A stretch of 64,000 nt of DNA from Pseudonocardia cypriaca (lineage in GTDB: Bacteria; Actinomycetota; Actinomycetes; Mycobacteriales; Pseudonocardiaceae). The translations under genes were made by a program, and so were the position numbers. Below, piece by piece: positions 8,905-16,585 of this stretch (the first letter of the stretch is position 1; the number at the start of each line of letters is the position of its first letter). The stretch is taken from positions 372,001 through 436,000 of the forward strand of contig NZ_VFPH01000001.1 of NCBI RefSeq assembly GCF_006717045.1, read 5' to 3'. The notes beneath the pieces are model-generated. The model was not told the origin of the DNA and ran no database searches. It worked only from the letters and a program-made list of their open reading frames with translations.

Positions 8905-9455
8905 TGCGGCTGTTCGTGGCGGTGCAGCCGCCGCCCGACGCGCTCGACGAGCTGCGGTCGGCCACGGCGGCGATGCGCTCCGCCCATCCGGACCTGCGGT
9001 GGACCCGGCCCGACCAGTGGCACCTCACGCTCGGGTTCCTCGGTGACGTCGGCGACGAGACCCGGGCCGACCTCGCCGCCAGGCTGGGCCGCGCCGCGGC
9101 GAAGCACCCGCCGATGCGGCTCGCGATGCACGGGGCGGGCCGGTTCGGCGACCGCGTGCTCTGGACCCGGATCGCCGGTGACGTCGCGGCGCTCGGCAGG
9201 CTCGCCGCGTCCGTGCAGGCGGCGGCCCGCCGCGCGGGGATCGACGTCGAGGGCCGCCCCTACCGGCCGCACCTCACACTGGCCCGTGGCCGCGAGGGCG
9301 CCAGCCTGCGTCCGCGCGTCGACGAGCTGACCGGCTTCGTCGGGAGCACGTGGACCGCGCACGACCTGCACCTCGTGTGCAGCCACCTCGGGGCCGGACC
9401 CGGGCGCACTTCCCGCTACGAAGCGCTGGCGTCGTGGCCGCTCACGGGAAGTTGA
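8901..9455 (+). CDS. thpR: RNA 2',3'-cyclic phosphodiesterase (2'-5' RNA ligase family)
   Basis: A 184-residue member of the 2H phosphoesterase superfamily (LigT/ThpR). The two catalytic HxT motifs are seen as WHLTLGFLGD (about residue 40) and PHLTLARGRE (about residue 124), the usual spacing. The family hydrolyses 2',3'-cyclic phosphates on RNA ends. Start ATG 8901 overlaps the rnz stop; a second ATG follows directly at 8904, so the N-terminus is M or MM. Coupling to an RNase Z gene suggests RNA end processing, but this is inference. The 286 bp from here to leuB hold no convincing gene. Confidence 0.9.
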   Translation: MMRLFVAVQPPPDALDELRSATAAMRSAHPDLRWTRPDQWHLTLGFLGDVGDETRADLAARLGRAAAKHPPMRLAMHGAGRFGDRVLWTRIAGDVAALGRLAASVQAAARRAGIDVEGRPYRPHLTLARGREGASLRPRVDELTGFVGSTWTAHDLHLVCSHLGAGPGRTSRYEALASWPLTGS

Positions 9456-9741
9456 TCACTAACCGTTCCGGCGGGCACGTTGCGCGCGCGTTCGGAGGGC
9501 GGCCATCCGCCGTCCGGGTGCCGCCGACGGCGGGGCCGCCGTCCATGGCAGTGGGGCGGAGGGGCAGAATGGCCCGCTCGGGGGTGTGTCCCGTGCGGGA
9601 ATTCGGCGCGGTGATCCGCTTCCGCACCAGTTTCACACGACCGGGTGACCGCGATCGGGTGGCGGACGGCGGACCCGCGCCGTTGCGGCCGGTAACGTGC
9701 GCCCGGCTGCTTCGGGGCCAGACGGAGAGAGGACATCGGCA

Positions 9742-10788
9742 ATGCGCCTTGCGGTCATTCCGGGGGACGGCATCGGGCCGGAGGTCATCGACGAGGCGCT
9801 CAAGGTCCTCAACGAGGTATCTCCTGGCGCCGAGACCACCACCTACGACCTCGGCGCCGCGCGCTGGCACTCCACCGGTGAGCTGCTGCCCGAGTCGGTG
9901 CTCACCGAGCTCCAGCAGCACGACGCGATCCTGCTCGGCGCCGTCGGTGACCCGTCGGTGCCCAGCGGCATCCTGGAGCGCGGCCTACTGCTGCGCCTGC
10001 GGTTCGAGCTCGACCACCACGTCAACCTGCGCCCCGCGCGGCTCTACCCGGGTGTTCGCGGGCCGCTCGCGTCGTCCGGCGAGATCGACCTCCTCGTCGT
10101 CCGCGAGGGCACCGAGGGCCCGTACGTCGGCACCGGTGGGATCCTCCGCAAGGACACGCCGCACGAGATCGCCACCGAGGTGAGCACCAACACCGCGTTC
10201 GGCGTGGAGCGGGTGGTGCGCGACGCGTTCGCGCGCGCCTCGCGGCGGCCGCGCAAGCACCTCACGCTCGTGCACAAGACGAACGTGCTGAGCTACTCGG
10301 GCCGGCTGTGGTCCCGCATCGTCGAGGAGGTGTCGCTGGAGCACCCCGAGGTGTCGGTGGCCTACCAGCACATCGACGCCACCACGATCCACATGGTGAC
10401 CGACCCGGGCCGGTTCGACGTGATCGTCACCGACAACCTGTTCGGCGACATCCTCACCGACCTCGCAGCCGCCATCACCGGCGGCATCGGCCTCGCCGCC
10501 AGCGGCAACCTCGACGTGAGCCGGCGCAACCCGAGCATGTTCGAGCCCGTCCACGGCAGCGCCCCCGACATCGCGGGCCAGGGCATCGCCGACCCCACCG
10601 CCGCCGTCCTCTCGGTCGCCCTCCTGCTCGACCACCTCGGCAACCGTGACGCCGCCCGCCGCATCGAGGCCGCCGTGGCCTTCGACCTCGCCACCCGCGA
10701 CCACAGCGCCACGGGCCACACCCAGTCCATCGGCGACCGCCTGGCGGCGCTGGTGAGCGCGCGAGCGACCCCTTCGCCGACGTCGTAG
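9742..10788 (+). CDS. leuB: 3-isopropylmalate dehydrogenase
   Basis: Third step of leucine synthesis: NAD-dependent oxidative decarboxylation of 3-isopropylmalate. The 348-residue protein starts MRLAVIPGDGIGPEV and contains LRPARLYPG, REGTEGPY, VHKTNVLSYSG and the metal-binding DNLFGDILTDLAA segment, all typical of LeuB. ATG 9742 is preceded by GAGAGAGGA. It is also the point where homology to the family begins, so a longer in-frame start is discarded. leuC and leuD are 21 kb away in this window. A palindromic repeat begins 15 bases after the stop. Confidence 0.96.
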   Translation: MRLAVIPGDGIGPEVIDEALKVLNEVSPGAETTTYDLGAARWHSTGELLPESVLTELQQHDAILLGAVGDPSVPSGILERGLLLRLRFELDHHVNLRPARLYPGVRGPLASSGEIDLLVVREGTEGPYVGTGGILRKDTPHEIATEVSTNTAFGVERVVRDAFARASRRPRKHLTLVHKTNVLSYSGRLWSRIVEEVSLEHPEVSVAYQHIDATTIHMVTDPGRFDVIVTDNLFGDILTDLAAAITGGIGLAASGNLDVSRRNPSMFEPVHGSAPDIAGQGIADPTAAVLSVALLLDHLGNRDAARRIEAAVAFDLATRDHSATGHTQSIGDRLAALVSARATPSPTS

Positions 10789-10803
10789 GGCTTCTTTGAA
10801 TGT

Positions 10804-10852
10804 CAGCATGGCCACCTTCATGCCATCTCGTGCCATGAAGGTGGCCTTGCTG
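10804..10852. repeat. palindromic repeat, copy 1 (AAGGCCACCTTCAT family)
   Basis: Arms 10804-10822 and 10834-10852 are inverted with one mismatch (base 10809). The same arm sequence, with core AAGGCCACCTTCATG, recurs at 11864-11918. This copy holds the stop codon of the minus-strand gene 10818-11810 and lies 15 bases past the leuB stop, so it could be a bidirectional terminator for these convergent genes. Pairing is seen directly; the function is inferred. Confidence 0.8.
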
Positions 10853-11810
10853 TCTCGGTAACCGCGCGCAGGGGTGGGCGCGGGCGAGCTGCTGCCTGTT
10901 GGTAGGTGGCCCGCAGGACCCGCGCCACGCCGATCGGGTCCGTTCGGATCTTCTTCGGCTTCGACGCCGTATAGACCGCGCCCGCTGCGGTGAACCGGGC
11001 CGCGCGCTCGACTGTGCGGTCGTGGTCCTCCGGGCTCATGTGCCACTCGGACGACTCGATCTCCCACACCATTGCGACGTCGTCGAGCCAGCAGTCCGCC
11101 TTGCCGAGGAACACCCCATCCTCGGTGTAGATCTCGACGTTCCACATCGGCGATGGGAGTCCGGTGCTGCTCCACATCCGCTTGGCAGCGAGCTCGGCCG
11201 CCGACCTCACTCCGTCGGCGACGGCACGCAAGACTCGTCGCGGCATGGCTGTGTGTCGTCGAGAGCTCGCCTCGAGCTCCCGGTAGAGCTCGGCGACCGT
11301 GCAGAGGCGTCGCTGCACCGCGTCGGACAGCAGCTCCGCGATCGCCCCTTCGGTCCTCAATTGCCGGGCGGCATCGATGCAGGCACGTGGCAGCGGCGCG
11401 AGCGGGACTCCCGAGCGGAGTATCGGGTCCGGCAGCGAGGTCGTGCGTTCGACGTGTACGTATCCAACGGATCGCACTTGGCGCCTGTGCGGCACGAGCA
11501 GGTGCACCTCCTCCACGGGGTCTCGCTCGTCCTGAGGTCGGGCTGGTCCGCGCCGCAGTCCATACCGCCGACAGGCTTCCAGGCCGGTCACCATGGCTTC
11601 CGGACCGCCGAGAAGCACTGCTGCGAGTACCGCCTGCCGCCGCGTCGGTTTGCCTGAGAACAACAAGATGACGCCGGGCAGCGGGTTCTGCCATGGCCCG
11701 CCGTCGAGGCAGCGCCGGTAAACAGTCCGCTCGCGCATTCCGGCCGCAACGAGTTGCTTCGCCGTCGCGACGCCGCTGGGGAACGTGGCACGGAACGTTG
11801 AGCGATCCAC
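10818..11810 (-). CDS. AbiEi-like N-terminus with DUF559/PD-(D/E)XK-like C-terminus
   Basis: A 330-residue protein of a kind frequent in actinomycetes. Residues about 1-55 look like the AbiEi-type winged helix (VATAKQLVAAGMRERTVYRR, then GPWQNPLPGVILLFSG). The C-terminal third looks like a Vsr/DUF559 nuclease fold. There FLGKADCWLDD gives an acidic residue, and VWEIESSEWHMSPEDHDRT gives the E-x-E strand followed by a His-rich turn. The start is GTG 11810 with no clear ribosome site. The gene is alone, without a recognisable AbiEii toxin partner, and is flanked by two copies of one palindromic repeat; its own stop lies in one of them. Domain names are pattern-based and biochemical function is unknown. 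Confidence 0.75.
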   Translation of the reverse strand: MDRSTFRATFPSGVATAKQLVAAGMRERTVYRRCLDGGPWQNPLPGVILLFSGKPTRRQAVLAAVLLGGPEAMVTGLEACRRYGLRRGPARPQDERDPVEEVHLLVPHRRQVRSVGYVHVERTTSLPDPILRSGVPLAPLPRACIDAARQLRTEGAIAELLSDAVQRRLCTVAELYRELEASSRRHTAMPRRVLRAVADGVRSAAELAAKRMWSSTGLPSPMWNVEIYTEDGVFLGKADCWLDDVAMVWEIESSEWHMSPEDHDRTVERAARFTAAGAVYTASKPKKIRTDPIGVARVLRATYQQAAARPRPPLRAVTETARPPSWHEMA

Positions 11811-11863
11811 GAGCTGATGTTGGCGGTCGCTGTGGTCCCCGCGGGGCGATTCCAGAAGACTCG

Positions 11864-11918
11864 TGTCAGCAAGGCCACCTTCATGACGCTGGAGGTCGTG
11901 AAGGTGGCCTTGCTGACA
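11864..11918. repeat. palindromic repeat, copy 2 (AAGGCCACCTTCAT family)
   Basis: Arms 11864-11883 and 11899-11918 are exact 20-bp reverse complements around a 15-base loop. The arm core AAGGCCACCTTCA matches the copy at 10804-10852, although the loops differ. It lies between the divergent starts of the AbiEi-like gene and the MFS gene. Since neither gene ends here, a terminator role is unlikely for this copy. Confidence 0.82.
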
Positions 11919-11966
11919 TACCCAGGCGGCCAGCGGCGCTCCCTTTGTGGGCTTAGCATCGGCCGG

Positions 11967-13316
11967 ATGGCTGAAGATGTGGGGCCTGGAGTTGGTGTGC
12001 GGGGTGTCGACGACGGCTCCGGCAACCTCGTCGACCAGCGCAACCTCCGCACGGCGGCGTGGGGTGGGCTGATCGGCACTGCGCTGGAGCAGTACGACTT
12101 CGTCATCTACGGCACCGCCACCGCGATCATCTTCAACAAGATCTTCTTCACGCAGGCGGATCCGGCGATCGGGGTGTTGGCGGGCTTCGCCACGTACGCG
12201 GTGGGGTTCCTCGCCCGGCCGATCGGCGGGCTCTTCTTCTCCCGCTACGGCGACCGGCTGGGGCGCAAGTTCGTGCTGGTCGCCACGCTGTTCCTGATGG
12301 GGATCTCGACGTTCCTCATCGGGGCGTTGCCGACGTACGAGCAGGCGGGGTTGCTCGCTCCCGCGTTGCTCGTGGTGCTGCGGCTGTTGCAGGGAGCGGG
12401 GGCCGGTGCGGAGCAGGCGGGCGGGGTGGTGCTGCTCACCGAGGTCGCTCCTCGGGAGAAGCGCGGCCGGTACGCGGCGCTGGTGTTCGTCGGTGCGTCG
12501 GCGGGCACGGCGCTGGGGGCGGTGGTCTGGATCCTCGCCCAGCTACTCCCCCCGGATCAGCTCCTCGCGTGGGGTTGGCGGCTGGTGTTCTTCTCCAGCG
12601 CGTTCGTGACGGTCGCCGCGTACGTGCTGCGCAGGCGCTTGCGCGACGCGCCCGTCTTCGAGGAGGCGAAGCGGGAGCAGAAGGTCGAGGTCTCGCCGAT
12701 CAGGAGCGTGTTCACGGTGGGGCGCAGGCCGTTCTTCCGGACTTTCGCGCTGAACATCGGTGGCAACACGCAGTCGTACGTGTTCCAGGTGTTCATGGGC
12801 AGCTACCTGATCCAGACGGTCGGTGTCGACCCTCGGCTGGTGCCGCAGGCGCTGCTGGTCGGGGCGCTGTTCGGGTGCGTTTCCGCGTTCGTCACGGGCT
12901 CGCTGACGGACCGGTTCGGCCGCCGCCCGGTGATCATCGCCGTCGCCGCGTTCCTGGTGCTGTTCCCGGCGCCCGCCTTTCTGATGTTGGACACGGGGAA
13001 TCCGGCGCTCGTCGTGCTCGTGATCGTGATCGGCTTCGTCTTCGCCGCGTACGGCACGGTCGGCTCGCAGGGCGCCGCGTTCGCGGAGCTGGCGGGTTCG
13101 CGGTACCGCTACGCCGGGGTGGCGCTCGGGCGGGAGTTCTCCGCGGTGCTCGGCGGGGGCATCGCGCCGCTGCTGTCGGGGGTGCTGGTGCAGCTCACGG
13201 CGGGCTGGGTCGGCGTGGCGATCTACATGAGCGCGATCATGCTGGTCAGCCTGGTCACGGCGATCCGGATGCCGGAGACGCGCGGCCGGGACCTCCGGCT
13301 GGAGGCGGACGCCTGA
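11967..13316 (+). CDS. MFS transporter, metabolite:H+ symporter (MHS/ProP-like) family
   Basis: A 449-residue 12-helix inner-membrane transporter. The sequence WGGLIGTALEQYDFVIYGTA opens helix 1, as in the metabolite:proton symporter branch (ShiA, ProP, KgtP). Segment GFLARPIGGLFFSRYGDRLGR contains the family's loop 2-3 motif, and RFGRRPV repeats it in the second half. It probably imports an organic acid or betaine-like solute with a proton; the substrate is not predictable. ATG 11967 is chosen over longer in-frame starts that run through the palindromic repeat. A TAGCAT box 7 bases before the ATG would give a leaderless or very short-leader transcript. Confidence 0.9.
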   Translation: MAEDVGPGVGVRGVDDGSGNLVDQRNLRTAAWGGLIGTALEQYDFVIYGTATAIIFNKIFFTQADPAIGVLAGFATYAVGFLARPIGGLFFSRYGDRLGRKFVLVATLFLMGISTFLIGALPTYEQAGLLAPALLVVLRLLQGAGAGAEQAGGVVLLTEVAPREKRGRYAALVFVGASAGTALGAVVWILAQLLPPDQLLAWGWRLVFFSSAFVTVAAYVLRRRLRDAPVFEEAKREQKVEVSPIRSVFTVGRRPFFRTFALNIGGNTQSYVFQVFMGSYLIQTVGVDPRLVPQALLVGALFGCVSAFVTGSLTDRFGRRPVIIAVAAFLVLFPAPAFLMLDTGNPALVVLVIVIGFVFAAYGTVGSQGAAFAELAGSRYRYAGVALGREFSAVLGGGIAPLLSGVLVQLTAGWVGVAIYMSAIMLVSLVTAIRMPETRGRDLRLEADA

Positions 13317-13375
13317 ATCCCACGATCTGGGCACCTCGTGTGACAGCGTGGGACACCCCGTGCCACACTCACGGC

Positions 13376-13420
13376 GTGCAGCACCTCTGCGTGATCATTA
13401 TTGACGAGCGCGTCGGCTAA
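13376..13420 (+). CDS. leader peptide of cimA attenuator, MQHLCVIIIDERVG
   Basis: A 14-codon reading frame, GTG 13376 to TAA 13418-13420, placed 91 bp before cimA. Codons 6-9 are GTG ATC ATT ATT, that is Val-Ile-Ile-Ile. Such a run is what a ribosome-mediated attenuator sensing charged tRNA-Ile needs, and cimA makes the precursor for isoleucine. Its last codons form the left arm of a hairpin, and a T-tract terminator follows. The coding potential and the hairpins are seen directly; translation and regulation are inferred. No good ribosome site is visible. Confidence 0.7.
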   Translation: MQHLCVIIIDERVG

Positions 13421-13472
13421 CGAGCACCACAGCCGACGCGCAGACCTCTCGCACCCGCGGGGGGTCTTTTTT
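13409..13472 (+). promoter_or_regulatory. transcription attenuator upstream of cimA
   Basis: Two adjacent hairpins. The first has exact 10-bp arms, 13409-13418 (CGCGTCGGCT) and 13431-13440 (AGCCGACGCG), with a 12-base loop, and overlaps the end of the leader peptide. The second, 13442-13467, ends in six Ts. A ribosome that finishes the leader would cover the left arm of hairpin 1, and one stalled at the Ile codons (13394-13402) would leave it free. How hairpin 1 then affects the terminator is not obvious by eye, because the two do not overlap. It is an attenuator by layout; the exact switching pairs need folding. Confidence 0.68.
13442..13472 (+). terminator. Rho-independent terminator in cimA leader
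   Basis: The stem pairs 13442-13450 with 13459-13467 (9 pairs, including two G-T wobbles) around an 8-base loop. It is followed directly by T13467-T13472. This is the only stem with a clean T-tract of six in the first 20 kb, in keeping with a regulated terminator 39 bases before cimA. Confidence 0.75.
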
Positions 13473-13511
13473 GTTGCCCGATCACGCCCCTGACAGCCTG
13501 GAGCCCCTCGA

Positions 13512-15152
13512 ATGTCCCGAACCGAACCGGCCGGAACCCCCCTCGGCGACACCTTCCACGTCTTCGACACGACGCTGCGGGACGGGGCCCAGCGGGAGGG
13601 CATCAGCTACTCGGTGGCGGACAAGCTGGCCGTGGCCCGCCACCTCGATGCGCTCGGCGTCGGGTTCATCGAGGGCGGCTGGCCGGGGGCGATGCCGAAG
13701 GACACGGAGTTCTTCGCCCGGGCCGCCGCCGGAGAGCTCGAGCTGCGGCACGCCGTGCTCGTCGCGTTCGGCTCCACACGACGGGCGGGCCGCACCGCGG
13801 CGGAGGACCCGCAGGTACGGGCGCTGCTCGACAGCCAGGCCCCGGTCGTGACGCTGGTGGCGAAGTCCGACCGCCGCCACATCGAGCGGGCCCTGCGCAC
13901 CGACGTCGCCGAGAACTGCGCGATGGTCGCCGACACCGTCTCGCTCCTGCGGACGGAGGGCAGGCGGGTGTTCCTGGACGCCGAGCACTTCTTCGACGGC
14001 TACAAGTTCGACCCCGACACCGCGCTGCGCGTGCTCGAGGCGGCGATGACTGCAGGCGCCGACGTCGCGGTGCTGTGCGACACGAACGGCGGCATGCTCC
14101 CGCTGGGCATCGCCGAGGTGGTGACCGAGGTGGCCGCGCGCACTGGCTTCCGCCTCGGCATCCACTGCCAGGACGACACGGGCTCCGCGGTGGCCAACTC
14201 GGTCACCGCGGTACAGGCGGGTGCGACGCACGTGCAGTGCACCGCCAACGGCTACGGCGAGCGGACCGGCAACGCCGACCTGTTCGCCGTCGTCGGGAAC
14301 CTGGTGACCAAGCTGGGCATGCCCGTCCTACCGGACGGCGCGCTCGGCGAGCTGACCCGCACCTCGCACGCGTTGGCGGAGATCGCCAACATCGCTCCCG
14401 ACACCCACCAGGCCTATGTCGGGACGTCTGCGTTCGCCCACAAGGCGGGCCTGCACGCGAGTGCGATCAAGGTGGACCCCGAGCTCTACAACCACATGGA
14501 CCCCGTGGACGTGGGCAACGGGCAGCGGGTGCTGGTCACCGAGATGGCCGGCCGGGCCAGCGTCGAGCTCAAGGCGACCGAGCTCGGCCTGGACCTGGCC
14601 GGCCATCCCGACGCCGTCTCGGCGGTGACGCGCACGGTCAAGGAGAGGGAGGCGGCGGGCTGGTCGTTCGAGGCGGCCGACGCCTCCCTGGAGCTGCTCA
14701 TGCGCTCCGCGATGGGTGAGGTTGAGCAGGTCCCGTTCGCGCTGGAGTCCTACCGCGTGATCCTGGAGCACGGGACCGACGGTGTGGTCGTCTCCGAGGC
14801 GACGGTCCGCGTTGTGCTCGCCGACGGGCGGCGCCAGATCGCGACGGCCGAGGGCAACGGCCCGGTCAACGCCCTGGACGCCGCGTTGCGGGCGGCGCTG
14901 ACCCCGACCTGCCCGTGGCTGTCGGAGGTCGAGCTGTCCGACTACAAGGTCCGGATCCTGACGACCGGCCGCTCGGAGAGCTTCGGCACCGACGCCGTCA
15001 CGCGCGTGCTCCTGGAGTCCACCGGCACCGCGGGTTCGTGGACGACGGTCGGCGTGCACAGCAACGTGGTCGAGGCCTCTTGGCTGGCGCTCGTGGACGC
15101 GTTGGCCTACGCGGCGCTGCGCGAGCGCGGACCGGTCACGCTCAACTCTTGA
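13512..15152 (+). CDS. cimA: citramalate synthase
   Basis: Condenses pyruvate with acetyl-CoA to (R)-citramalate, opening the threonine-independent route to 2-oxobutyrate and isoleucine. The 546-residue protein has the DRE-TIM metallolyase domain with FDTTLRDGAQREGISYSV (about residues 17-34), the catalytic Asp/Arg and metal ligands, GIHCQDDTGSAVANS with the HxD/N ligands, and a C-terminal LeuA allosteric domain (about 400-540). REGISYSV and FIEGGWPGAMPKD match citramalate synthase rather than isopropylmalate synthase. LeuC and LeuD, encoded at 32-34 kb, normally also convert citramalate. Expression is probably controlled by the leader upstream. The 3' end overlaps the convergent hydrolase gene by 11 bp. 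Confidence 0.93.
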   Translation: MSRTEPAGTPLGDTFHVFDTTLRDGAQREGISYSVADKLAVARHLDALGVGFIEGGWPGAMPKDTEFFARAAAGELELRHAVLVAFGSTRRAGRTAAEDPQVRALLDSQAPVVTLVAKSDRRHIERALRTDVAENCAMVADTVSLLRTEGRRVFLDAEHFFDGYKFDPDTALRVLEAAMTAGADVAVLCDTNGGMLPLGIAEVVTEVAARTGFRLGIHCQDDTGSAVANSVTAVQAGATHVQCTANGYGERTGNADLFAVVGNLVTKLGMPVLPDGALGELTRTSHALAEIANIAPDTHQAYVGTSAFAHKAGLHASAIKVDPELYNHMDPVDVGNGQRVLVTEMAGRASVELKATELGLDLAGHPDAVSAVTRTVKEREAAGWSFEAADASLELLMRSAMGEVEQVPFALESYRVILEHGTDGVVVSEATVRVVLADGRRQIATAEGNGPVNALDAALRAALTPTCPWLSEVELSDYKVRILTTGRSESFGTDAVTRVLLESTGTAGSWTTVGVHSNVVEASWLALVDALAYAALRERGPVTLNS

Positions 15153-15972
15153 GCAGGTCGAGCAGCTCGGCGTTGAGCTGCTGGGCGTGCGTGACAAACA
15201 GCCCGTGCCCTGCCGTGGGGTACTCGACGTAGCGGCACCCGGGCAAGAGCTGCGCGGTGCGCCGTCCCGTGATCGCGACGGGAGCGGACGTGTCGGCCGC
15301 GCCGTGCACGACCAGCGTGGGCACGGTGATGTCCCGGAGACCGGCCCGGTGGTCGGCGTGGAACATCGACCGGAAGAGCTGCGTGGTCGCCCACGGCGAG
15401 GCCGAGAGGCACTTGCGTAGCGTCCAGTCGATCAGGGCGGGCGACACGTCGTTGCCCAGGTGGGTGGCGTACCAGACCTGCGCCTGCTGAGCGAACCACT
15501 TCGGCCGATCGGTCCGGAACTGGGCGATCGTCGCCTCGAGCGCGGCCTCCGGGAGCCCGTCCGGGTTGTCGTCGGTCTGCTTGAGGAACGGGACGACCGC
15601 CGAGACGAGCGCGACCCGGGCGACCCGCTCCTCGCCGTGCCGGGCGAGGTAGCGGGCCACCTCGGCGCCGCCGAACGAGTGGCCCACCAGCGTGACGCCC
15701 GTCAGGTCGAGGTGCTCCAGCAGCGCCGCGATGTCGTCGGCGGTGGTGTCGATGTCGTAGCCGGTCGACGGGCGGTCCGAGCGGCCGTGCCCGCGCCGGT
15801 CGAGGGCGATGCAGCGGTAGCCGCGTTCGGTGAAGTACGGGATCTGGTACTCCCACATGTCCGCGTCCAGCACCCAGCTGGCGACGAACACGATCGCCTC
15901 GCCGGTGCCCCCGGTCGTGTCGTAGTCCTCGTAGGCGAGCCGGGTTCCGTCGGCGGTCGTGAAGTTCGGCAT
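15142..15972 (-). CDS. alpha/beta hydrolase (haloperoxidase/arylesterase-like)
   Basis: A 276-residue alpha/beta-hydrolase. The nucleophile elbow is GHSFGG (about residues 97-102). The early oxyanion segment is FVASWVLDADMWEYQ, and a late PTAGHGLFVTH supplies the catalytic His. The acid is likely in LVVHGAADTSAP. RRGHGRSDRPSTGYDIDTTADD is typical of the non-haem haloperoxidase and esterase group. No signal peptide is seen, so it is cytosolic. Substrate is unknown. It stands apart from the Lrp-like gene upstream (28 bp), and the two may share a transcript. Confidence 0.88.
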   Translation of the reverse strand: MPNFTTADGTRLAYEDYDTTGGTGEAIVFVASWVLDADMWEYQIPYFTERGYRCIALDRRGHGRSDRPSTGYDIDTTADDIAALLEHLDLTGVTLVGHSFGGAEVARYLARHGEERVARVALVSAVVPFLKQTDDNPDGLPEAALEATIAQFRTDRPKWFAQQAQVWYATHLGNDVSPALIDWTLRKCLSASPWATTQLFRSMFHADHRAGLRDITVPTLVVHGAADTSAPVAITGRRTAQLLPGCRYVEYPTAGHGLFVTHAQQLNAELLDLLKS

Positions 15973-16000
15973 CGGGTCCTCCTCGGTGGCGGTGACGAGA

Positions 16001-16498
16001 TCACTCTCGCGTCGCTGAGGTAGGTGGGTCGATGACGTCGGAGGTAAGGCGGACGCCGGGGATTCCTACCCCGCGCTCGAACCCGCGCCGCAGCACCATG
16101 ATCGTCCGGCTGCGGACGACGCCCTCGACCCGGTAGAGGTCGTGCAGGACGTCCTCCAGCTCGTCCGGGTCGGCCACCCGGACCTTGAGGAGGAAGTTGC
16201 TGCTTCCCGCCACCGAGTGCGCCTCCTCGATGCGCGGGTCGGCCCGGGTGGCGGCGAACAGCTCGTCCTTCACCCAGCCGTCGCTGTCGACGAGCACGAA
16301 CGCGAGCACGTGGCGGCCGAGCGCGTCCGGGTCGACGTCCACGGTGGTCCGCCGGACGATCCCAGAGGCGCGCAGGCGCCGCACGCGCTCGTGCACCGCG
16401 GCAGGGGAGAGCGAGACCTCGCGGCCGAGCTGGGCGTAGGTGCGCCCCGCGTCCTCGATCAGCAGGCCGAGGATCTTCCGGTCGATGGCGTCCACCAC
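16001..16498 (-). CDS. Lrp/AsnC family transcriptional regulator
   Basis: A 165-residue feast/famine regulator. The N-terminal helix-turn-helix is seen in DAIDRKILGLLIEDAGRTYA and the following SLSPAAVHERVRRLRASGIV. The C-terminal RAM (effector-binding) domain holds VLVDSDGWV and AHSVAGSSNFLLKVRV. Start GTG 16498 (another GTG follows at 16495) is set by the VDAIDRKIL onset; GGAGGA lies rather far upstream. It is divergent from an MFS exporter with 87 bp between, the usual arrangement for an Lrp-type regulator that controls an amino-acid exporter. The palindrome at 16520-16534 may be its site. Confidence 0.93.
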   Translation of the reverse strand: MVDAIDRKILGLLIEDAGRTYAQLGREVSLSPAAVHERVRRLRASGIVRRTTVDVDPDALGRHVLAFVLVDSDGWVKDELFAATRADPRIEEAHSVAGSSNFLLKVRVADPDELEDVLHDLYRVEGVVRSRTIMVLRRGFERGVGIPGVRLTSDVIDPPTSATRE

Positions 16499-16519
16499 CC
16501 CATGCTGACATTCCTCCGG

Positions 16520-16534
16520 CCGAACGTGGTTCGG
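16520..16534. promoter_or_regulatory. palindrome CCGAAC-GTG-GTTCGG between lrp-like and MFS genes
   Basis: A perfect 6-bp-arm palindrome with a 3-base centre, in the 87-bp divergent intergenic region. Its place and size suit a dimeric Lrp/AsnC operator acting on both genes. The symmetry is seen; regulation is inferred. Confidence 0.45.
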
Positions 16535-16585
16535 AGTTGATGAATGTGGCTGGACTCGCAACATCGACCGATCCATCTTCGGTAT

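Noticed and set aside
9456..9741. A small gene or leucine leader before leuB
   Set aside because: No run of Leu codons with a following terminator is seen, and the open frames are Arg/Pro-rich without a ribosome site.
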